Below are positions 1-5,422 of a DNA stretch of 12,064 nucleotides, one piece after another. Below the pieces are notes generated by a model. That model saw only the letters and a list, made by a program, of their open reading frames with translations. It was not told the DNA's origin and made no database searches. Location of the stretch: NCBI GenBank assembly GCA_964496575.1, contig CAZCAC010000190.1, positions 1-12,064 on the forward strand. Reading direction: 5' to 3'. A program made the translations under genes and the position numbers. The stretch is from CAZCAC01 sp964496575 (lineage in GTDB: Bacteria > Planctomycetota > UBA1135 > GCA-002686595). How positions within the stretch are numbered: position 1 is the stretch's first letter; each line of letters opens with the position of its first letter.

Positions 1-55
1 GGATGTGCGGCACCACCTTGTCGCAAAAGCGCGGAAAGGTGTGCGACTCCGTATC

Positions 56-637
56 CTACTGCCGGGCCGCGTTGGGGCCCGCCGTCCGCACCTCGTCCTT
101 GACGCGGTTGGTCACCGAGGCCGTGAAGGTCCACAGGTCCTCCGGGATCTCGCCGCTCCCGAGCCTGGTATCCTGAAGGTTGAGGGCGATCTGGGTAACC
201 TTGATCTGACGGCTCTCCGCCTCGAGACTGTAGAGGAAGTTGGCGATCGTGTAGTGGTCGAACGCCACCTTGTCCTTCCCTTCGCCGCGGGGGGTGATCT
301 TCGTCGTGTGGTCGATGTACCCGCGCTTCCTCCTCGGAGTGGTGAGCAAGTCGACCGCCCCCATGTTCAGACCGTCGTAGATGGTCCGGATGTAGCTCTC
401 GGGGTTGTCCGTGCCGATGAAGCCAGCGCCACTGACGTCTCTGGTGAGCTTGCTGTGGAGCTTCGCCTGCTCCTGGATCTGACCGGAGACAGTGCCCACC
501 TGTCGTCCGAACACCGTGCGCAGGGACTTCACCTCCTCGTACTCCTTCCAGTCGACCCAGGCCAGGTAGCCGGAACCGAGAAGCGAGAAGAGGATGATCG
601 CTCGCGCCAGGTTGAAGCTGCGGAAGAAGCTGATCAC
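56..637 (-). CDS. PilO/GspM-like inner-membrane platform protein
   Basis: A 193-residue bitopic membrane protein. Residues about 10-28 form one hydrophobic segment (ARAIILFSLLGSGYLAWV). A short helical, probably coiled-coil stretch follows (about 32-65), then a soluble periplasmic domain of mixed alpha/beta character. Size, topology and position directly after a PilM/PilN-like gene fit PilO or GspM, which form the inner-membrane alignment ring of type IV pilus and type II secretion machines. Sequence similarity is too weak for me to choose between them. The start is GTG at 637; it overlaps the preceding stop as GTGA (4 bases), and a strong Shine-Dalgarno AGGAGGTGA lies about 4 bases upstream. 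The TAG stop is at 56-58. The 55 bases beyond it show no supportable start codon, although the next platform gene is expected there. Function is inferred mainly from architecture and neighbours. Confidence 0.6.
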   Translation of the reverse strand: MISFFRSFNLARAIILFSLLGSGYLAWVDWKEYEEVKSLRTVFGRQVGTVSGQIQEQAKLHSKLTRDVSGAGFIGTDNPESYIRTIYDGLNMGAVDLLTTPRRKRGYIDHTTKITPRGEGKDKVAFDHYTIANFLYSLEAESRQIKVTQIALNLQDTRLGSGEIPEDLWTFTASVTNRVKDEVRTAGPNAARQ

Positions 638-2430
638 GACTTCACCTCCTCGCCCTTCTTGTCCTGCTGAGTCGCCGAGACATTGATGTTGATCGTCAGG
701 CCCTTCAGGTAGATACCTCGCTCGGAACCCTCATCCTCGGCGATCGGATCACTCTTTGGTCGTTTCAGGCCCAGGTACCACGGGTACTTCTCCGCATCAG
801 CCAGATCCTGGTAGAACAGCTCGTAGTTCGTGGTGGCCTCCAGGTCCGATTCGGCGAAGAAGGAGAGGGTGAGACCCACGGCCACGTGGTCACCCAGGTT
901 GCCTCCCTCCCGGTAGTCCGCCGTCAGGCCTCGCAACGAGACCCGGCCGTACTTCTCCTCGCCTTGCGCCAGGACGTCGAGAACCAGGGTCATCGCCCGG
1001 AAGGCGGACTGCGGCTGGGTCAGGTCGCTGCCCTCGCCGAGCTGTCTCTTGAGCTTCTGGTTCTCGCCCTTCAGCATCGACAGGATGAGCCCGAGCTGAT
1101 CGAAGCGGTTCAGCTCCTTGTCGATTCGATACTCCGGCGGGTCGGTTCCGGGGATCTTCCCGGTGGTCCTCTCGAGGTACGTCTTGATCCGATCCGGCGG
1201 GTCGGTCAGGTTCCCCGCCCGCCCCCGGCTGGGATTGCCCAGCAGGAAGTTCGCCGACGAGTTGAGCATGTAGGTCAAGTCGTCGTCGATGCGGTCGCGC
1301 TCGAAGCGAATGAAGATGTTCCAGACGCCGAGGAAGGTCACGACCAGGAGGGCGAGCACCGCCAGCGGCAGTTCGAGTCGCTCCATGGTGCCGGTGAACT
1401 TCAGCTCTTCGCGGCGCAGCGAGGCTTTGATCGCCCCACCACCGAGCTGCCCCAGTGCCGCGCCGTAGGCGACCGCGCCGGACTTGTACTCGCTGTGCAC
1501 GTCCGAGCCCATTTCGACGACGTCGCACCCCTCGAAGGCCAGGATCGGGATGCCGAGGATGTCCGAGCCGACCAGGCCGAAGGGCTCGAAGCCGCTGATG
1601 TAGACGACGTCCAGCTCGTTGGCCGTGCGCGACGCCGAGATGGTCCGGGAGAGCTCACGGCGCAGCCGCTGCACGATCTCGTCCACCCGCTCGATCGGCC
1701 CCGCGGCGGAGGGTGTGTCCCAGGAATCCTCCCGGCGTTCGGCTTCGTCTTCCTCGCTCTCGTCCTCCGAGGGCGCCTCCGCGTCGGGCAGCGTGCCGCT
1801 CTGGCTGTAGGAGAGCGCGCCGATCTGGATCACGCGCATCTCGCGCACCTTGCCACCGTCCACCACGGCCACGGCGGTCGACTCCTCACCGATGTGGACC
1901 AGCACCTGGGCGCTGTCGATCAAGCAGAGCCCCGCGCCCGTCGCGGCGTTGATCAGCGCGGTGTTCTCGACCTCGACCTCGAGCGGCTCCACCCCGGCCG
2001 CCTCGCAGAGGCGGATGGCGTTCCCGATCTCCTCCTTGGGCACCGCCGTGACGAGCACGCTGGAGGAATCGGAGGTGGTCTCCTGGACGTGGAAGTCCAC
2101 CACCACGTCGTCGATGTTGAACTGCGGGAGCTGGGACTCGACCTCGAACTTGATCACCGACTCGATCTTGGCGGGATCGGCGACGGGGAGGTTGACCCGG
2201 CGGAACGCGGCGCTGCGAGCGTCGATCGCGACCATCAGGTTCTCTTTCGGGATCTTGTGGGCCTTGATCGCCGCCTTCAGGGCGTGGGCGGCGGCTCCGA
2301 CCGGATCCTCCGGGTCAGGAGGGATCGCGCCGGCGATGCTGGTCACCACCTTGGGCTTCTTCGCACTCCCATCGAGGACGAAGAGCTCGAAGCGGCGAGG
2401 GCCGATTCTCAGTCCACAGGCTTTAGCCAT
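634..2430 (-). CDS. PilM-PilN fusion (GspL-like) assembly ATPase-fold protein
   Basis: A 598-residue protein in three parts. Residues 1-345 look like the actin/FtsA-like PilM domain: an N-terminal GLRIG strand, the PilM-typical stretch around residues 88-115 (KIESVIKFEVESQLPQF, then a DDVVVDF strand), a GEES strand near 181 and a small YISG/GAVAYGAALG end. Residues about 354-374 form a single membrane segment (LPLAVLALLVVTFLGVWNIF). Residues 375-598 are a periplasmic part with coiled-coil and beta-rich stretches, as expected of PilN or the periplasmic half of GspL. PilM is normally cytoplasmic (about 350 residues) and PilN separate, so this reads as a natural fusion or an oversized GspL. An acidic, probably disordered insert lies at about 216-238. 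ATG at 2430 overlaps the upstream gene by 8 bases (ATGGCTAA) without a clear Shine-Dalgarno, suggesting coupled translation. Downstream it overlaps the PilO/GspM-like gene by 3-4 bases. Role inferred: a cytoplasm-to-periplasm link in pilus or secretion assembly. Confidence 0.75.
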   Translation of the reverse strand: MAKACGLRIGPRRFELFVLDGSAKKPKVVTSIAGAIPPDPEDPVGAAAHALKAAIKAHKIPKENLMVAIDARSAAFRRVNLPVADPAKIESVIKFEVESQLPQFNIDDVVVDFHVQETTSDSSSVLVTAVPKEEIGNAIRLCEAAGVEPLEVEVENTALINAATGAGLCLIDSAQVLVHIGEESTAVAVVDGGKVREMRVIQIGALSYSQSGTLPDAEAPSEDESEEDEAERREDSWDTPSAAGPIERVDEIVQRLRRELSRTISASRTANELDVVYISGFEPFGLVGSDILGIPILAFEGCDVVEMGSDVHSEYKSGAVAYGAALGQLGGGAIKASLRREELKFTGTMERLELPLAVLALLVVTFLGVWNIFIRFERDRIDDDLTYMLNSSANFLLGNPSRGRAGNLTDPPDRIKTYLERTTGKIPGTDPPEYRIDKELNRFDQLGLILSMLKGENQKLKRQLGEGSDLTQPQSAFRAMTLVLDVLAQGEEKYGRVSLRGLTADYREGGNLGDHVAVGLTLSFFAESDLEATTNYELFYQDLADAEKYPWYLGLKRPKSDPIAEDEGSERGIYLKGLTININVSATQQDKKGEEVKS

Positions 2431-2836
2431 CTGACGGTTCTTTGGGGGGGTCTCGGTAGTCGTCCATCATCCGGTCGAACTTCGCGCGCTCCATGTCGGT
2501 CACCAGGAGGATATCGCGAATGTCCTCGCGGAACATCTTGCCCGCTTCCTGAAGCTCGGGCTCCATCAGGGCGTGAGCCTCGGCGGCCTGCTGCACCTCG
2601 TTGTTCAGCTTGATGCTCTCGATCTTCGAATTGTAGGCGGCGAGGCGCTCGGCGAGGAGCCTCTGCCCTTCCGGATCGAGGTCGAACGCCTCGGCGAAGC
2701 GGCGCACGAAGTCCCCCAGGTCTCGCTGGGCCGCGACGTCGCGGCGAGCGTATTCGCTCCCCACCAGACCCGCAGCGACCCCGGCCAGGAAGCAGACCAG
2801 GGCCAGAATCACGATCCAGACTCGGGGGTTGTTCAC
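2423..2836 (-). CDS. Membrane-anchored CnrX/CpxP-like periplasmic helical protein
   Basis: A 137-residue protein with an N-terminal membrane anchor (residues about 7-27, VWIVILALVCFLAGVAAGLV). A wholly helical, charged periplasmic domain follows (about 35-130), containing a LDPEGQRLLAERLAAY helix and paired amphipathic helices. Size, topology and helix pattern recall the heavy-metal-resistance / CnrX / CpxP-ZraP class of periplasmic sensors and chaperones. This is fold-level resemblance; I see no His/Met metal cluster. It lies directly after an ECF sigma/anti-sigma pair, the same order of roles as cnrYXH-type systems, so it may modulate the anti-sigma factor. Start is GTG at 2836, overlapping the anti-sigma stop as GTGA, with GGAGGGTGA about 7 bases upstream. 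Its 3' end overlaps the PilM-like gene by 8 bases. The last codons include a seven-C run encoding DPPKE. Confidence 0.6.
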   Translation of the reverse strand: MNNPRVWIVILALVCFLAGVAAGLVGSEYARRDVAAQRDLGDFVRRFAEAFDLDPEGQRLLAERLAAYNSKIESIKLNNEVQQAAEAHALMEPELQEAGKMFREDIRDILLVTDMERAKFDRMMDDYRDPPKEPSDG

Positions 2837-3348
2837 CGCTCGTCACCCTCCGCAGGGGTCTCGCTCCCGTTCTCTTCCTCGCCGGGCTTCGCCTGGGCGT
2901 CTCGGGATGCGGCGGCCTTCATCAATCGCTCCCGTCGCTCCATCATGTCCCTGCGGATCACCTCGGTCCGGACGCGCGTTTCCGCCTCGATGTTCCCTTG
3001 GGCCAGCTGGACGCTCCGCACCCAGGCGGAGAGAACCAGGAGCAGCACGGCGGCGGCCGCGGTGGCCCGGAGGGCGAACCTCAGGATCGGGGCCTCCTGT
3101 TCGGCGACCGGCGCTTCCCCGGTCTCCCCGGCGAAGGCGCGGCGGACTACCCGCGCGGCGAAGCCGACGGGCACCTCGACCGCCGGAGCCTCGGGCTCGA
3201 ACCAGCGCTTGAAGGCCTTTTCCCCCGACGCCGCCTTGCGGCAGGTCGGGCAGTCGATCAGGTGCTGGCGCAAGGGCGCCGACTGAGCCTCGCTCAGCTC
3301 ACCGTCGAGGTAGCCGGGGATCAGTCGCAGGGATTCTTTGCAGATCAT
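2833..3348 (-). CDS. Zinc-finger (zf-HC2) anti-sigma factor, membrane-spanning
   Basis: A 171-residue anti-sigma factor from the chosen start. The N-terminal cytoplasmic zinc-binding domain carries the ZAS pattern: Cys3, then His29-x3-Cys33-x2-Cys36 (HLIDCPTC), with the typical YLDGELSE helix between. One membrane segment lies at about 93-110 (ALRATAAAAVLLLVLSAWV). The rest, a long charged helix ending in an acidic Glu-rich tail, would be periplasmic. In this family the zinc domain holds the cognate ECF sigma factor at the membrane until a signal releases it. Two starts are possible. ATG at 3369 overlaps the sigma stop as ATGA but has poor ribosome binding; ATG at 3348 has GGGAGA about 7 bases upstream and gives the usual family N-terminus (MICKESL), so I prefer it. 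The 3' end overlaps the CnrX-like gene by 4 bases. Confidence 0.85.
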   Translation of the reverse strand: MICKESLRLIPGYLDGELSEAQSAPLRQHLIDCPTCRKAASGEKAFKRWFEPEAPAVEVPVGFAARVVRRAFAGETGEAPVAEQEAPILRFALRATAAAAVLLLVLSAWVRSVQLAQGNIEAETRVRTEVIRRDMMERRERLMKAAASRDAQAKPGEEENGSETPAEGDER

Positions 3349-3365
3349 GGTTGAGTCTCCCGGGA

Positions 3366-3947
3366 TCATCGTTCCCCGAATTCGGGGTGGAGGGAGAGGA
3401 GCTTGTCCTTGAAACGGGCGCGCGCTCGGAAGAGGCGCGACTCGACCGTGCCGATCGAGATGCCCAGGGTGTCGGCGATGTCCTGGTAGGACATCTCGTC
3501 GAACTCCCGCATCACCAGGACGGTGCGGAAGATGTCGGGCAGGTGCTCGAGCACCTCGTGGGTGATCTCGCAGACCTCCTTGGCGTCGAGATCGGCGCTC
3601 GGCGCGGGGATGTCGGTCGGCGCCATCTCCCCGACCATCTCGGGGTCCTCGACCGCCTGGATCGGCGAGCGTCCCCGGCGCTTCAACACGTCGAGGATGG
3701 TGTTGGTGGCGATCCGGTAGATCCAGGTGTAGAAGGAGGAGCGGTGATCGAAGGTGTCGAGGCGGCGGAACGCCTTCAGGAAGGTGTCCTGGACGATGTC
3801 CTCGATCTCGACCGCGCTCCGGGTGTAGTGACGGGTGAGGGCGAAGAGACGCCCCTGATAGCGCTCGACCAGCTCCTGGAAGGCGTTCTGATCCCCGGTC
3901 AGCGTCGCCCCGACGAGGCGAGCGTCTTCCAGTCTGACGGTATTCAT
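3366..3947 (-). CDS. ECF RNA polymerase sigma factor (RpoE-like, sigma-70 family)
   Basis: A 193-residue extracytoplasmic-function sigma factor. Region 2 spans residues about 23-93, with the core-binding and -10 recognition helices (DIVQDTFLKAFRRL, then FYTWIYRIATNTILDVLKRR). An acidic/Pro-rich linker follows (about 98-122). Region 4 spans about 128-182, with the -35 helix-turn-helix MSYQDIADTLGISIGTVESR. Sigma-1.1 and sigma-3 regions are absent, as is usual for ECF sigmas. It directs transcription of an envelope-type regulon and is almost certainly held by the zf-HC2 protein encoded next. I chose ATG at 3947 (MNTVRLEDA); an in-frame ATG at 3962 would add five residues but has no Shine-Dalgarno and lies inside a GTCCCC-N5-GGGGAC inverted repeat (3955-3971). 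The gene begins 31-46 bases after ribBA on the same strand. Confidence 0.9.
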   Translation of the reverse strand: MNTVRLEDARLVGATLTGDQNAFQELVERYQGRLFALTRHYTRSAVEIEDIVQDTFLKAFRRLDTFDHRSSFYTWIYRIATNTILDVLKRRGRSPIQAVEDPEMVGEMAPTDIPAPSADLDAKEVCEITHEVLEHLPDIFRTVLVMREFDEMSYQDIADTLGISIGTVESRLFRARARFKDKLLSLHPEFGER

Positions 3948-3973
3948 GGCGAGGGTCCCCATGGCGGGGACTA

Positions 3974-4000
3974 CAGACGCCGCCAGACCCCCGCTATTCC
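3974..4000 (-). promoter_or_regulatory. Candidate autoregulatory ECF-type promoter
   Basis: On the minus strand, GGAATAG (4000-3994) is followed after 15 bases by GTCTGT (3978-3973). This resembles the RpoE-class layout GGAACTT-N15-GTCTAA, matching at the diagnostic GGAA and GTCT. The -35-like element overlaps the ribBA stop codon. A transcript start about 6-8 bases downstream would fall around 3966, just before the sigma start codons, which favours ATG 3947 with a short leader. ECF sigmas commonly drive their own operon. This is a pattern match without expression evidence. Confidence 0.3.
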
Positions 4001-5280
4001 TGGAGATCCGCGGCTCGTTGGGGAGCCTTCCCCCCCCCTAGATGATCGTCAACGCCCCTGAGATCGTGGCCAAGCTTGTCTCGCTTAGTACGCAAGTACC
4101 TGACATTCAACGGGTTAGGCGTGATGGTCAGGGGCAGCTGATCGACCACCTCGAGCCCATAGCCGCGCAGGCCGGCGATCTTCTTGGGGTTGTTGGTCAG
4201 GAGCCGCATCCGCCGCACCCCCAGGTAGTGGAGGATCTGGGCCCCGATCCCGTACTCCCGCAGGTCCGCGGGGAAGCCCAGCGCCTGGTTGGCCTCGACG
4301 GTGTCGAGCCCCTCGTCCTGGAGGCGGTAGGCGCGCAGCTTGTTGGCCAGCCCGATCCCGCGCCCCTCCTGGCGCATGTAGACGAGGACCGCCCGCTCCT
4401 GCTGCCCCAGGATCTCGAGGGTCTTCTCCAGCTGGGGCCCGCAGTCGCAGCGCAGCGAGTGGAAGAGGTCCCCGGTCAGGCACTCCGAGTGCACCCGGAC
4501 GTGGACCGGCTCCTCGCTCGCCTGCCAGGGGCCGTCCAGCCCCGGGCCCTCCAGCCCTCGGCTGAGGGCGACGTGCTCCTTGTTGTCGAGGGAGGAGCGG
4601 AAGAGGTGGGCCTTGAAGGTCCCGTACGGCGTCGGCAGCGGGACCCCGATCTCCTCCGGCTCGACGAGGCGCTCGTTGCGGCGGCGCCAGGCGATGATCG
4701 ACTCGATGGTGCAGATCTTCAGCCCGTGCTCCTCGGCGAAGACCTCGAGGTCGGGCATCCGGGCCATCGTCCCGTCGTCCTTCATCACCTCGCAGATCAC
4801 TCCGGCGGGCTTGGCGCCGGCGAGGCGGGCGAGATCGACGATCCCCTCGGTCTGCCCCCCGCGGACCAGGGTGCCGCCGCGCCTCGCCCGGAGCGGGAAG
4901 ATATGGCCCGGGCGGGCGAGATCGATGGGGCGGGTCGCATCGTCGACCGCGACCTGGATGGTGCGCGCGCGGTCGTGCGCCGAGATCCCGGTGGTCACCC
5001 CCTCCGCGGCCTCGATCGAGACGGTGAAGCCGGTGCCCATCTTGCTGGTGTTCTTCTTCGCCTGGGGCTCCAGCTCGAGGCGGTCACAGGTCTCCTCGGT
5101 GAGGGGCAGACAGATCAGCCCCTTGCCCTTCGAGGCCATGAAGTTGATCGCCTCGGGAGTGATGTGCTCGGCCAACATGGCCAGGTCGCCCTCGTTCTCC
5201 CGGTCGGGATCGTCCACCAGGATGATCATGCGCCCCTGGCGCAATTCCTCGAGGATCTCCGGTATTTCGCTGATCGGCAT
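3994..5280 (-). CDS. ribBA: Bifunctional DHBP synthase / GTP cyclohydrolase II (RibBA)
   Basis: A 428-residue cytosolic enzyme supplying both precursors of riboflavin. The RibB domain (about 1-200) converts ribulose 5-phosphate to 3,4-dihydroxy-2-butanone 4-phosphate; the RibA domain (about 210-407) opens GTP to a diaminopyrimidine phosphate. RibB motifs seen: DDPDRENEGD (23-32), FTVSIEAAEGVTTGISAHDR, RPGHIFPL (123-130), ICEVMKDDG with catalytic Glu164. RibA motifs: zinc ligands Cys267, Cys278 and Cys280 (SECLTGD..RCDCG), RQEGRGIGL (303-311), DTVEAN (326-331), YLRTKRDKLGH. Oddity 1: the usual metal-binding His of GHTE is Gln143 (GGQTEG). Oddity 2: about 22 residues follow the normal KLGHDL end, encoded partly by a nine-G run. 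ATG at 5280 has no clear Shine-Dalgarno. It is divergent from the HEAT-cyclophilin gene and stands first in the minus-strand cluster. Confidence 0.95.
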   Translation of the reverse strand: MPISEIPEILEELRQGRMIILVDDPDRENEGDLAMLAEHITPEAINFMASKGKGLICLPLTEETCDRLELEPQAKKNTSKMGTGFTVSIEAAEGVTTGISAHDRARTIQVAVDDATRPIDLARPGHIFPLRARRGGTLVRGGQTEGIVDLARLAGAKPAGVICEVMKDDGTMARMPDLEVFAEEHGLKICTIESIIAWRRRNERLVEPEEIGVPLPTPYGTFKAHLFRSSLDNKEHVALSRGLEGPGLDGPWQASEEPVHVRVHSECLTGDLFHSLRCDCGPQLEKTLEILGQQERAVLVYMRQEGRGIGLANKLRAYRLQDEGLDTVEANQALGFPADLREYGIGAQILHYLGVRRMRLLTNNPKKIAGLRGYGLEVVDQLPLTITPNPLNVRYLRTKRDKLGHDLRGVDDHLGGGKAPQRAADLQE

Positions 5281-5422
5281 GGCTGCGGGGTACTGGCTTT
5301 TCGGCTGCGGGGGCTGCCGGTCCTTCCCGGCCGCCGCTGAACCCTACATCATACGGCAGCTCCAACCCGCGGAGCACCCCTAGCCTGGGGGAAGCCTCCG
5401 AGTCCACCCGTTGCCCGCTCCC
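5281..5422. promoter_or_regulatory. Divergent intergenic region, ribBA / HEAT-cyclophilin
   Basis: This 142-base region must hold both divergent promoters. On the minus strand TATGAT (5347-5352), inside one of the few AT-richer spots, is a plausible ribBA -10 box, but no good -35 stands 17 bases before it. A hairpin lies in the ribBA leader: GGCTGCCGG (5312-5320) and CCGGCCGCC (5327-5335), nine pairs with one mismatch around a 6-base loop. GGCTGCGGGG occurs twice (5281-5290, 5303-5312). No FMN (RFN) riboswitch core is recognisable, and neither gene has an obvious Shine-Dalgarno. Confidence 0.35.

Noticed and set aside
1..55. Open reading in the PilO-like frame beyond its TAG stop (ESHTFPRFCDKVVPHI)
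   Set aside because: Only 55 bases remain and no start codon with ribosome binding is visible. It could be the next gene or chance, so no feature is called.
2443..2449. Seven-C run near the end of the CnrX-like gene as a phase-variable tract
   Set aside because: It encodes an ordinary DPPKE stretch, and seven bases is common in GC-rich DNA. The nine-G tract in ribBA is the better candidate.
886..2613. Long plus-strand open frame opposite the PilM-like gene
   Set aside because: It has no domain pattern and an Arg/Asp/Val-rich composition typical of the antisense of GC-rich genes. The minus-strand gene has clear PilM motifs and gene overlaps.
4042..5340. Long plus-strand open frame opposite ribBA
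   Set aside because: It is the antisense shadow of ribBA, whose motifs are unmistakable.
5281..5422. FMN riboswitch before ribBA
   Set aside because: The conserved RFN core segments are not present and only about 140 bases are available. Only a simple hairpin is seen.
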